64,000 nt of DNA. Origin: Duganella sp. CF517. GTDB lineage: Bacteria; Pseudomonadota; Gammaproteobacteria; Burkholderiales; Burkholderiaceae_D. The first letter of the stretch is position 1; each line of letters starts with the position of its first letter. Of the stretch, positions 36,387-44,530 are shown in pieces. The notes under the pieces were generated by a model. That model saw only the letters and a list, made by a program, of their open reading frames with translations. It had not been told where the DNA came from and searched no databases. Position numbers and translations under genes: made by a program. The DNA lies in assembly GCF_900110275.1 (NCBI RefSeq), contig NZ_FODC01000002.1:372001-436000 (forward strand), written 5' to 3'.

Positions 36387-36734
36387 TTAGTCCAGTTTCC
36401 AGGCGTAATCGACCTTGGTCCAGGTCTCGGCCGGCGCGCCGTCCTTGGTGCCCGGCTTGAATTTGCAGGCGCTCAGCGCCTTGATGGCGGCCTTGTCCAG
36501 ATTCTTGAAGCCGCTAGTCTTGTCGAGCTTGGAATCGGACACCGAGCCGTCTGCCTTGACCAGGAACGACATCGATACCGTGCCCTGCTCTTCGTTCATC
36601 AGCGACGCTTTCGGATATTCGGCTTTGCAGTTTTTGGCATCGAAACTGGCCGGCACTTCGGCGGCGAACGCCGCTGGAACGCTCGACACGAGCACTGCTG
36701 CAACCACACTCAACCAACGCTTATTTGTAGACAT
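36387..36734 (-). CDS. Stand-alone TonB C-terminal-like periplasmic protein, copy 1
   Basis: This 115-residue protein has a signal peptide ending AAFAAEV in place of the membrane anchor and proline spacer of normal TonB. The rest is a TonB C-terminal fold: EYPKASLMNEEQGTVSMSFL, ADGSVSDSKL, SGFKNLDKAAIKALSACKF, then KVDYAWKLD. Cysteines in NCKAEYP and SACKF could form a disulfide. The start is MSTNKRW (GGGGAA before it) rather than the upstream in-frame ATG. It is a close paralogue of the next gene. It cannot transduce energy by the normal route because no ExbB-contacting helix remains after cleavage. A role as a free periplasmic adaptor is speculative. Confidence 0.75.
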   Translation of the reverse strand: MSTNKRWLSVVAAVLVSSVPAAFAAEVPASFDAKNCKAEYPKASLMNEEQGTVSMSFLVKADGSVSDSKLDKTSGFKNLDKAAIKALSACKFKPGTKDGAPAETWTKVDYAWKLD

Positions 36735-36802
36735 CTGATTTCCCCTAGTGGATGGATTCGGCAATCGGCCACGCCCCCTGGCATGGCCACTTGAGACAGG
36801 TG

Positions 36803-37138
36803 TTACAGCTTCCAGCTATAGTCGACCTTGGTCCAGGTCTGTGCTACCGCGCCGTCCTTGGTGCCCGGCTTGAACTTGCAACCGCTCAGCGCTTTCAGCG
36901 CCGCTTTGTCGAGGTTCTTGAAGCCGCTCGACTTTTCCAGCTTCGACTCGACGACGTTGCCGTCGGCGCCGACCAGGAACGACATCTTGACGTCGCCCTG
37001 CTCTTCATTCATCAGCGATGCCTTCGGGTATTCGGCCTTGCAGTTCTTGGCGTCGACCGATGCCGGCACTTCGGCGGCGATGGTGGCGGCGGAGACGGCG
37101 GACAGGACGACGGCGGCGATGATCGAAAACTTGTTCAT
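36803..37138 (-). CDS. Stand-alone TonB C-terminal-like periplasmic protein, copy 2
   Basis: This 111-residue paralogue of the downstream gene lies 68 bases before it on the same strand. The signal peptide ends SAATIAAEV. The mature parts share long identical runs such as CKAEYPKASLMNEEQG, SGFKNLDKAA and CKFKPGTKDGA, so this is a recent tandem duplication. The start MNKFSIIAAVV is preceded by GGGAAA. Like its twin it keeps the TonB-C domain but has no proline-rich spacer. Both precede a shared terminator and are probably one operon. Confidence 0.75.
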   Translation of the reverse strand: MNKFSIIAAVVLSAVSAATIAAEVPASVDAKNCKAEYPKASLMNEEQGDVKMSFLVGADGNVVESKLEKSSGFKNLDKAALKALSGCKFKPGTKDGAVAQTWTKVDYSWKL

Positions 37139-37231
37139 TTGTATTTCCCAACAATTATTTTTAGACACTGATTAGATAGACGCCAAGGCCCGCACACGTG
37201 TCGCAAAGGGCGACAGCAGGCCGAGGCAAGC

Positions 37232-38977
37232 TTAAAACTCTTCCCACTCGTCGGCGGCGTTGCTGCTCGGGCCGTTGACGACTTTCTTCGGTTTGGCGAT
37301 CGCTGCGGCCGGCTTGGCGGCCAGTTTCTTCACAGGAGCGCGGGCGGCGGTGATCGGTTTGACCACTGCCTTCGGGGCTGGCGTAAATACCGGAGCGGCA
37401 ACGCGCTCCTCGCCTTCCACCAGCTTGAAGATGCTGACCACCCGGGACAACTCGGAGGCCTGGTCTTGCAAGCTTTGTGCTGCGGCGGCGGATTCTTCCA
37501 CCAGCGCGGCATTCTGTTGGGTCATGCTGTCCATCTCGATGATGGACAGGTTGACCTGTTCGATACCAGCGCTTTGTTCCTGGCTGGCGTTGGCGATCTC
37601 GCTCATGATGTCGGTCACGCGGCGCACCGAGGCGACCACTTCGTCCATCGTGACGCCGGCCTGGCCGACCAGCTTGGTGCCGGCGCCGACCTTCTCGACC
37701 GAGTCGTCGATCAGCATCTTGATTTCCTTGGCGGCGCCAGCGGAACGCTGGGCCAGGTTGCGCACTTCCGACGCCACCACGGCGAAGCCGCGGCCCTGTT
37801 CGCCGGCACGGGCCGCTTCGACGGCGGCGTTCAACGCCAGGATGTTGGTCTGGAAAGCGATGCCGTCGATGACGCCGATGATGTCGACGATCTTCTTGGC
37901 CGACGCGTCGATCGAGCTCATGGTGTTGACCACTTCGGACACCACCTTGCCGCCCTTGATCGCCACGTCCGACGCCACCGACGCCAGCTGGTTGGCTTCC
38001 CGGGCGTTGTCGGCGTTCTGCTTGACGGTCGAGGTCAGTTCTTCCATCGCCGAGGCGGTTTTTTCCAGCGAGCTGGCCTGCATTTCGGTGCGGGCCGACA
38101 GGTCGATGTTGCCGGCGGCGATCTCGCGCGAGGCGGTGCCGATGGTTTCGGTGCCCGAACGGACCTGGCCGACGATGTCCACCAGGCTGTTGCGCATTTC
38201 CTTCATTTCAAACAGCAGGCTGTCCTTGTCGTTGCCGGTGGTGTCGATCGACACGGCCAGGTCGCCGTTGGCGATGCTGCTGGCGATCGAGGCGGTGTAG
38301 TCCGGTTCGCCGCCCAGCTGCTTGAGCAGGCCACGGGTGATCAGCAGCGCGGCGACGATCGAGATGCCGACCGCCAGCAAGCCCATGACGATCATGAAAT
38401 TGCGGCCGCTGGAGAAGCCGTTGGCGGCGTCGACCTGCATCTGGGCGTTCAGCTTGTCTTCCAGCGCGGCCAGTTGGTCGAGCGCGGCCATCCATTTTTT
38501 CTGGGCCGGACGGATTTCCTTGATCAGCACGCGGGTGGCGCCTTCGGCATTGCTTGCCAACCACAGCTCGGTCGCCTTGGCGATCGCCGGCATGGCCACG
38601 CCTTCCTGCTCCTTGATGGTCGCCAGCAGCGTTTTTTCTTCAGCGGTGGCTTCCACCGCGAATTTCGCGCTCAGCTTGTTCTGTGCTTCGGTGTACTTGC
38701 CGGCCAGTTCCTTGACGCGGTTCAGGTCCGGTTCCATGTCGGCCGGATCGGTCATCAGGGTCAGCACGCGCAGCGAGCTGATGCGGTCGTTGACGTTGGC
38801 GCGCATGTCGAGGACCAGGCGCGACACGACGTTGTTGACGCTGATAACGTGGTCCAGGCGGTCCTGGATTTGTGCCATGCGGAAGATGCCGACCGTGGTC
38901 ACGGCGATCAGGAACAACAATACCAGGGCGAATCCGAGGCCCAGGCGCGTTCCGACTTTCATTTTTGCTAAATTCAT
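37232..38977 (-). CDS. Methyl-accepting chemotaxis protein
   Basis: This 581-residue receptor has a first membrane helix (about 10-32), a periplasmic four-helix-bundle sensor of about 150 residues, a second helix (near 190-210), a HAMP region, and the signalling hairpin with its conserved tip [32 protein letters not shown] Pro/Ala/Lys-rich tail ends DEWEEF, resembling the CheR-tethering pentapeptide of high-abundance receptors. The ATG at 38977 follows a GA-rich stretch; a GTG eight codons upstream has no ribosome site. The ligand is unknown. No other chemotaxis genes are nearby. Confidence 0.92.
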   Translation of the reverse strand: MNLAKMKVGTRLGLGFALVLLFLIAVTTVGIFRMAQIQDRLDHVISVNNVVSRLVLDMRANVNDRISSLRVLTLMTDPADMEPDLNRVKELAGKYTEAQNKLSAKFAVEATAEEKTLLATIKEQEGVAMPAIAKATELWLASNAEGATRVLIKEIRPAQKKWMAALDQLAALEDKLNAQMQVDAANGFSSGRNFMIVMGLLAVGISIVAALLITRGLLKQLGGEPDYTASIASSIANGDLAVSIDTTGNDKDSLLFEMKEMRNSLVDIVGQVRSGTETIGTASREIAAGNIDLSARTEMQASSLEKTASAMEELTSTVKQNADNAREANQLASVASDVAIKGGKVVSEVVNTMSSIDASAKKIVDIIGVIDGIAFQTNILALNAAVEAARAGEQGRGFAVVASEVRNLAQRSAGAAKEIKMLIDDSVEKVGAGTKLVGQAGVTMDEVVASVRRVTDIMSEIANASQEQSAGIEQVNLSIIEMDSMTQQNAALVEESAAAAQSLQDQASELSRVVSIFKLVEGEERVAAPVFTPAPKAVVKPITAARAPVKKLAAKPAAAIAKPKKVVNGPSSNAADEWEEF

Positions 38978-39314
38978 TTCCGTCTTCTTCTTAAGTGACA
39001 CCGTTGATAAGAATTTGCCCTGGACTGCCTCGTTACTACGAGAACACTACCCGCACGCTAATTGCCGTAAATCAATAAAACATGACATTAGCAAACAATG
39101 ACTGCGAATGCAAAATTTAGCGCCACACAAAGCCTTAGGTGTAGTTTTTGCGCCGCAAAGTGCCGTGGGTGGTGTCGAAAATATGTGGTATTTGATGAAT
39201 TATAGATGCAAATTTTTCCTCAAAGCAAGAAAAAAATGCCACTAATTTACGCATGCTGAATTTCTGCGTGGAAATACCAACAGTTTCGCGAATTCAATGC
39301 CGGATCGGCAAGAT
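38978..39314. other. Intergenic stretch between chemoreceptor and dusA
   Basis: About 340 rather AT-rich bases. The chemoreceptor promoter should lie in it, but I found no convincing flagellar sigma or sigma-70 pair. No gene, repeat or RNA recognised. Confidence 0.4.
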
Positions 39315-40349
39315 TTAGGCGGTGGTGCGCAGCCGGGCGGCCGCTTCGAGGAGGAGGTTGGCGTCGCCGGCGGCGAGCTTTTTGGAGTCGGACAGCACCT
39401 GGCGGAATTGGCGCGCGCCGGGCAGGCCGGTCATCAGGCCCAGCATGTGGCGGGTGATGCTGTTGAGTTTGAGGCCCTTCTCGCCCAGTGCCAGCTGGGC
39501 ACGGATGTAGGGGATCATCGCCTCGATCACTTGCTCGCGCGACTTGACGACGGCGTCGGCGTCGCCGTAGTAGCGCTGGTCGAACGTGGCCATCACGAAC
39601 GGATTGTGGTACGCCTCGCGGCCCAGCATGACGCCGTCGATATGCCGCAGGTGCTCGTCGATCTCGGCCTCGGTCTTGATGCCGCCGTTGATGATGATTT
39701 CGAAGTCGGGGAACTCGCGCTTGAGGCGGTAGGCGAAGTCGTATTTCAGCGGCGGCACCTCGCGGTTTTCCTTCGGCGACAAGCCTTTGAGGATGGCGTT
39801 GCGGGCGTGGACGATGAAGGTCTTGCAGCCGGCGTCGGCCACCGTGCCGACGAAATCGCGGACGAAATCGTAGCTTTCGGTCTGGTCGATGCCGATCCGG
39901 TGCTTGACGGTGACGTCGATGCTGACCGCGTCGCGCATGGCTTTGACGCAATCGGCCACCAGTTGCGGCTCGGCCATCAGGCAGGCGCCGAAAGCGCCCT
40001 TCTGCACGCGTTCGGACGGGCAACCGCAATTCAGGTTGATCTCGTCGTAGCCCCATTTTTCGCCCAGCCTGGCGCTGGTGGCCAGGTCGGTCGGGTCGCT
40101 GCCGCCCAGTTGCAGCGCCACCGGGTGTTCTTCCTCGTTGAAGCGCAGGTGGCGCTCGACGTCGCCGTAGACCAGCGCGCCGGTGGTGACCATCTCCGTG
40201 TACAGCCACGTGTGGCGGCTGATATGGCGGTGGAACACGCGGCAGTGGCGGTCGGTCCAGTCCATCATCGGCGCGACCGACAGGCGGCGGCCCGGCTTGA
40301 CGCCAGGCGCTGCGGCTGTATCGGTGGTCGGCTGGTCGATGATGGTCAT
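39315..40349 (-). CDS. dusA: tRNA-dihydrouridine synthase A
   Basis: This 344-residue flavoenzyme reduces uridines 20/20a in the tRNA D-loop. Family motifs are LSVAPMMDWTDRHCRVFHR, LQLGGSDPTDLA, INLNCGCPSERVQKGAFGAC (the second cysteine group contains the catalytic acid), TVKHRIGID, IINGGIKT and GVMLGREAYHNPF. The length and the MMDWTDRHCR segment are specific for DusA rather than DusB or DusC. It starts with a plain ATG. No operon partner is evident. Confidence 0.95.
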   Translation of the reverse strand: MTIIDQPTTDTAAAPGVKPGRRLSVAPMMDWTDRHCRVFHRHISRHTWLYTEMVTTGALVYGDVERHLRFNEEEHPVALQLGGSDPTDLATSARLGEKWGYDEINLNCGCPSERVQKGAFGACLMAEPQLVADCVKAMRDAVSIDVTVKHRIGIDQTESYDFVRDFVGTVADAGCKTFIVHARNAILKGLSPKENREVPPLKYDFAYRLKREFPDFEIIINGGIKTEAEIDEHLRHIDGVMLGREAYHNPFVMATFDQRYYGDADAVVKSREQVIEAMIPYIRAQLALGEKGLKLNSITRHMLGLMTGLPGARQFRQVLSDSKKLAAGDANLLLEAAARLRTTA

Positions 40350-40400
40350 GGTTCTGCTACGGTAATCGGATGAGGGTCGTCATTATACAGCGCCGCGCTG

Positions 40401-41006
40401 TCAGCCGCCCCGGTTTCTGGCCGGGCGCGCGATCGTCACGTGCAGGTAGATGAACACGCCGGCGGCGCCGACCCATCCCACCACGCAGGAAAGCACCGCG
40501 ATGACGATGGGCATCGGCTTTTGCAGCGCGTGGGTGGCGACGCGGTACGCCATCACCGCGTTCGCCAGCAGCGTCAGCATTCCCGCGCCCCACAAAACGT
40601 TCACCCACAGCGGCGACAGGTCGAACCCGGCGAACACCAGCGGCAACGGCAACACGTTGACAAACAGCGCCACCGCGAACGCCGCGCGCCATTGGGTCAG
40701 CAATTGCGCGCGCGGCGAAGCGGTGCCGGCGGACGCCGCCTGCGCGGGCGCGCCCGATTTCGTCCGACGGAAATACAGCAGCGCGGAGCCGACGAACAGC
40801 ACCGGAAAGAGGATCACCGACATGCCGGCGACCGCCATCACGGCGCCATACCCGCAGCCGCCCTCGAAGTTGGAGCGGCACGGCATCCACTCACCTTCCA
40901 GCGCCGCATAAGCGAGGGCGGCCGTCACAAGCGCCGATCCGACGAACATCGATAAAAGCAGCAGCGCGGTCTTGGCTTTGCCGGGGGGTGGCGTTTGAGT
41001 AGTCAT
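40401..41006 (-). CDS. Multipass membrane protein, hypothetical
   Basis: The product has 201 residues with about five hydrophobic segments: about 13-33, 50-75, 105-125, 130-150 and 168-190. A small Cys-containing loop (MPCRSNFEGGCGYG) follows the first. The C-terminus is basic. The ATG giving MTTQTPPPGKAK is preferred over one four codons upstream. It ends 51 bases before dusA and begins 21 bases after the XRE-cupin stop, so it may be a minor operon member. No family is recognised. Confidence 0.6.
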   Translation of the reverse strand: MTTQTPPPGKAKTALLLLSMFVGSALVTAALAYAALEGEWMPCRSNFEGGCGYGAVMAVAGMSVILFPVLFVGSALLYFRRTKSGAPAQAASAGTASPRAQLLTQWRAAFAVALFVNVLPLPLVFAGFDLSPLWVNVLWGAGMLTLLANAVMAYRVATHALQKPMPIVIAVLSCVVGWVGAAGVFIYLHVTIARPARNRGG

Positions 41007-41027
41007 GCATGCAATCATACCGCACGG

Positions 41028-41612
41028 CTAATCGGCAGCGTGCACGCCCACGGGCAAGGTCACCAGCCCGACCAGATAGCGCGCCGGGCGGCTGCCGGGA
41101 TTGGCGTAGACGATCTGCTGATCCTCGCGCATCGCCACGCAATCGCCCGCTTCCAGCCGCCATTGCTGCTCGCCGCACGCGATATCCATGACGCCGTCGA
41201 GCATCCACATTTGATGGTGGATGTCCGACGCCCGCGCCATGCGCTCGTAGACGACGCGCTGGCCGGGCGGGAACACCACCTCGACCAGTTGCAAGGGCGA
41301 ACGCGCGGCCGGCGACAAGTGGCGCCGCACATAACCGGAGGCCGGGTCGGTCCACACCTGTTGCTCGGCGGCGCGGCGCAACGGCGATGGCGCGGACGAG
41401 GCGTCGGCGGCCTCGAACAACGAGGCCAGTGTCACGCCGAGGGCGCCGGCCAGCTTGTCGAGCACGGTGGCGGTGGCGCTGCTCTCGCCGCGTTCGATCA
41501 GGGAAATGTTGGAGCGGCTTACACCGCTCAATTCGGCGAGCGACGTCAACGACAGCTGGCGCGCTTCGCGCAGCGCCAACACGCGGCCGGCAATTAGTTT
41601 GTTTATATCCAT
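41028..41612 (-). CDS. XRE-family regulator with C-terminal cupin domain
   Basis: This 194-residue protein begins with a helix-turn-helix (about 5-60, LSLTSLAELSGVSRSNISLI) and ends with a cupin barrel (about 85-190, VVYERMARASDIHHQMWMLD and LEAGDCVAMREDQQ) that may bind a small ligand or metal. Regulators of this form usually repress neighbouring genes and themselves. The start MDINKLIAG at 41612 is chosen because a TATAAT lies about 7 bases before it, which implies a leaderless mRNA; the longer frames run through the operator. It is divergent from a GNAT gene, its likely target. Confidence 0.82.
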   Translation of the reverse strand: MDINKLIAGRVLALREARQLSLTSLAELSGVSRSNISLIERGESSATATVLDKLAGALGVTLASLFEAADASSAPSPLRRAAEQQVWTDPASGYVRRHLSPAARSPLQLVEVVFPPGQRVVYERMARASDIHHQMWMLDGVMDIACGEQQWRLEAGDCVAMREDQQIVYANPGSRPARYLVGLVTLPVGVHAAD

Positions 41613-41641
41613 GGAATCCATTATACTGGATTTACCGTCCA
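41599..41641. promoter_or_regulatory. Overlapping divergent promoters with inverted-repeat operator
   Basis: For the plus-strand GNAT gene: TTGTTT (41599-41604), 17 bases, TATACT (41622-41627). For the minus-strand regulator: -10 TATAAT (41620-41625), overlapping the same bases. An inverted repeat TGGA-N7-TCCA (41627-41641) sits between them and suits binding by the XRE protein. Confidence 0.55.
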
Positions 41642-41660
41642 ATAAAATGACCGATCATCC

Positions 41661-42131
41661 ATGATGCATATCGCCTTTGAAACTCCGAACCAGCCTGAAG
41701 TCATCGCCCTGATCGCCGATCTCGATGCTTATCAATTGTCGCTGTATCCGCCGGAACTGGTGTATGCACTGGATTTGTCCTCGCTGATGGCGCCGCACGT
41801 GAAGTTCGCCGTGGCGCGCGAGGGCGGCGCCGCCGGCAAGATCGTCGGTTGCTGCGCGATCGTGCTGTCGCCGGAATTCGGCGAGATCAAGCGCTTGTAT
41901 GTGGACCCCGCCGGACGCGGCAAGGGTACCGGAAAAGGCATGCTCAGCCTGCTGGAACAGGCGGCGGTGGAAGCCGGCTGCGCGCAGATGGTGCTCGAGA
42001 CCGGGCCGTCGCAGCCCGAGGCGATGGGGCTGTACCAGCGGCACGGGTTCCAGCGCTGCGGCGCGTTCGGCGATTATCCGGAGGACCCGATGAGCGTGTT
42101 CATGCGCAAGGACATCGAGCGGCGCGCATAG
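41661..42131 (+). CDS. GNAT family N-acetyltransferase
   Basis: This 156-residue acetyltransferase shows the acetyl-CoA binding pattern R-G-x-G-x-G in PAGRGKGTGKGMLSLLEQAA (near 95), the preceding strand GEIKRLYVDP and the C-terminal GLYQRHGFQRCGAF. A possible second ATG directly follows the first. The substrate (amine, antibiotic or protein N-terminus) cannot be told. It is divergent from an XRE-cupin regulator with which it shares its promoter region, so it is probably repressed by it. Confidence 0.87.
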   Translation: MMHIAFETPNQPEVIALIADLDAYQLSLYPPELVYALDLSSLMAPHVKFAVAREGGAAGKIVGCCAIVLSPEFGEIKRLYVDPAGRGKGTGKGMLSLLEQAAVEAGCAQMVLETGPSQPEAMGLYQRHGFQRCGAFGDYPEDPMSVFMRKDIERRA

Positions 42132-42146
42132 CCGGCCGCCCTCGCC

Positions 42147-44387
42147 TCACGCTTCCTTCTTCTTCTTGCGCACCACGGCCAGCTTCGGCGCTTGCGGGCC
42201 GAACATCTCGGCCACGCGTTCGAGCCGCACCGCGCCGTCGCCGACCAGCGTGCCGGTGGCGCCGGCCACCTGCCGCACGATGCCCAGGGCCGCCGCGCGC
42301 GCTTCGGGCTCCTCCGGCAACAGCAGCGGCAGGTCGCGCATTGCCGCCTCCTCGTCGACCTGCAACATCAGATACTGGTCGCGCACGATGGTCTTGAACT
42401 GCGTCACGCTCAGCTCCTCGTCGTCCGACGTGCGCAAGCGCAGCTGGCGTATCGTCGCGAACGCGCGCTCGTCGGCGGCGCTCATCTCCGGACTGCGATA
42501 GATGTAGAGCAAGCCGCGGATGATGGCCTCGGTCACGCCGCCCTCGGCCGTCTTGGTGGCGGCCGCCGCGCGGAACGCGTTCAACGCCGCCTCGTGCGCC
42601 AGATCGCGGCCGATGCGGCGCGGCGCGCCCACGTCGGAACGCAAGCCCACCAGCGCCTGCAACACCGGCGAGCCATACACGCTCAGGAAGAATTTTTCGG
42701 TCGCCTCGTCGCGCGCGTCGCGATAGGCGTCCAGCGTGGCGACGATCTGCTTCGACATGTGCTCCTGCAACTGCAGGAAGACGTTGCCCTTGTCCACCGG
42801 ACGGCGCTGCGCGCGCACCTTTTCGGCCAGCGCCGGGATGCCGTCGAGCAGCTTGTTTTTGCTGGAGAAGGCCGTGTAGCGCAAGCGCAGCGGGTGCGAT
42901 TCGCGCAACCGTTCGGCGCTCTGTTCCGTCACCAGGTTCTTGACGATCGGGCTGACAAACTGGCGGTACAGGCCCTGGTTGATTTCCGAGACCCGCGCCA
43001 CGGTGGCGAAACGGCGCTCGTCCTCGGCGTCGTTGCCGCCCAACACGCGCAACGCGTCCAGGCCGCGCCGTTCGAAACGCATGACGAAGTCGCCGCCCAT
43101 CATGTCGCCGGCGGCGATCTCCGCTTGCAGCATCTCCTCGTCCTTGTCGAGGAACACCGCCTCGTACAGGCCCGGCGGCATGATGTCGATCATGTCCATC
43201 GCGGCCGTGAACTCCTCGTGCTCCTTGTTGGCCACCGAGGCCGAGACGAAGATGCCCAGGTGCCCTATGCTCTGGTGCATCGTGTAAATGATGGTCTGGC
43301 CGCCGGCGACCAGCGCGGCGTCGTCCTCGTACAGGTCCAGCACCCAGCCGAGCGCCTGCTGCGGCGGCGTGATGTCGTCGCCCCACGAGCAGAACACCAC
43401 GATCGGCGATTTGATGTTGCGCAGATCGATGCGGCGGCCTTCGCTGTCGAGCAGCGCGGCCGCGCTCAGCTGGTTGCCGACGAACAGGTTATCGGCGATG
43501 TATTGCATTTCGCCGGCGTTGAGCAGCACCGGATTGCCCCACCAGCGCTCGAATTCCAGGAAGCGCGCCGCTTCGGTGTCGATCTTCGAATACACGTTGT
43601 AGTTCTTGCTCCACATCGTATTGGCCGGGTTCATTTTCTCGAAATTTTCGACCAGCTGCGCGCCGTCGAAAATGCCGTTGCCCAGATCGCCCGCGAGCGT
43701 GGTCGTCCACGTCCCGCCGAGCGCGCCGCCCAGGTAGCGCATCGGGTTCTTGCCGCGCACGCCGGCCCAGTACGACAGCGGCGCCCCGGCCAGCACCAGC
43801 GGACCGACCAGGTCCGGCTGCAGCGCGGCCGTCATCATGATTTGCCAGCCGGCCTGGCAATTGCCGATCAGCGCGGGCTTGCCGTCGGCCTGTGGATGCA
43901 GTTTGGCCACATGGGCGATGAATTGCGCCTCGGCCCGGCACACGTCCTCGATGGTCTGGCCCGGCACCGGCTTGGGCAGGAAGCCGACGAAATAGCACGG
44001 ATGGCCGGCCTTGAGCACGACGCCGATCTCGCTGTCCTGTTTCATGCCGGCGATGCCGGGGCCGTGGCCGGCGCGCGGATCGAACACGATGAACGGACGC
44101 TTGGTGGGATCGGGGGTGAGGCCGTCCGGCGGCGCGATGTAGCACAAGCCGTAGTTGACGGGACGCTCCAGATCGCGGCCGTCCATGATGACCTCGAAGG
44201 CAAAACTGAGCACGTGCGGAGCGGTCTCTTCGGTGCGCAGGTTGCGCTCGTCGCCACGCTGGCGCAGCACGTCCATGAACAGCACGCCGCGCTGGCAGGC
44301 GTCGACCCAATAGTCGGTCGCCTGCTGCGCGAGGGAAAATGGATTGGTCGGCCAGCCGGACCACGGATTCAACTTTTCGTCACTCAC
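42147..44387 (-). CDS. DUF3141 protein, PHA-synthase-like alpha/beta hydrolase
   Basis: This 746-residue protein of the DUF3141 family has an alpha/beta-hydrolase core resembling PhaC. The nucleophile elbow reads IGNCQAGW (Cys177), the acid region CSWGDDITPP (Asp337 or 338) and the histidine MHQSIGHLGIF (His376), i.e. the Cys-Asp-His order of polyhydroxyalkanoate synthases. A C-terminal half of about 350 residues has no known fold and ends in a lysine run. The GTG at 44387 (MSDEKLNPW) is chosen because GAGGAG lies seven bases before it. Substrate unknown; a role in acyl-ester metabolism is inferred. Confidence 0.82.
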   Translation of the reverse strand: MSDEKLNPWSGWPTNPFSLAQQATDYWVDACQRGVLFMDVLRQRGDERNLRTEETAPHVLSFAFEVIMDGRDLERPVNYGLCYIAPPDGLTPDPTKRPFIVFDPRAGHGPGIAGMKQDSEIGVVLKAGHPCYFVGFLPKPVPGQTIEDVCRAEAQFIAHVAKLHPQADGKPALIGNCQAGWQIMMTAALQPDLVGPLVLAGAPLSYWAGVRGKNPMRYLGGALGGTWTTTLAGDLGNGIFDGAQLVENFEKMNPANTMWSKNYNVYSKIDTEAARFLEFERWWGNPVLLNAGEMQYIADNLFVGNQLSAAALLDSEGRRIDLRNIKSPIVVFCSWGDDITPPQQALGWVLDLYEDDAALVAGGQTIIYTMHQSIGHLGIFVSASVANKEHEEFTAAMDMIDIMPPGLYEAVFLDKDEEMLQAEIAAGDMMGGDFVMRFERRGLDALRVLGGNDAEDERRFATVARVSEINQGLYRQFVSPIVKNLVTEQSAERLRESHPLRLRYTAFSSKNKLLDGIPALAEKVRAQRRPVDKGNVFLQLQEHMSKQIVATLDAYRDARDEATEKFFLSVYGSPVLQALVGLRSDVGAPRRIGRDLAHEAALNAFRAAAATKTAEGGVTEAIIRGLLYIYRSPEMSAADERAFATIRQLRLRTSDDEELSVTQFKTIVRDQYLMLQVDEEAAMRDLPLLLPEEPEARAAALGIVRQVAGATGTLVGDGAVRLERVAEMFGPQAPKLAVVRKKKKEA

Positions 44388-44472
44388 CTTGAGACTCCTC
44401 AATACTGATTTATGCTGCCATGCGTCAAATTACTCCAGCACTGGTAAAAAGGCAATTGAATCCGTTGCCGCG

Positions 44473-44509
44473 AAAAAAAACCCCGGGGCTCCATGGAGGC
44501 CGGGGTTTT
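44473..44509 (-). terminator. Terminator after typA
   Basis: AACCCCGGCCTCC and GGAGCCCCGGGGTT form a strong hairpin followed by eight T on the minus strand. Confidence 0.85.
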
Positions 44510-44530
44510 CTTGTCAAGCGTGCAAACCGA

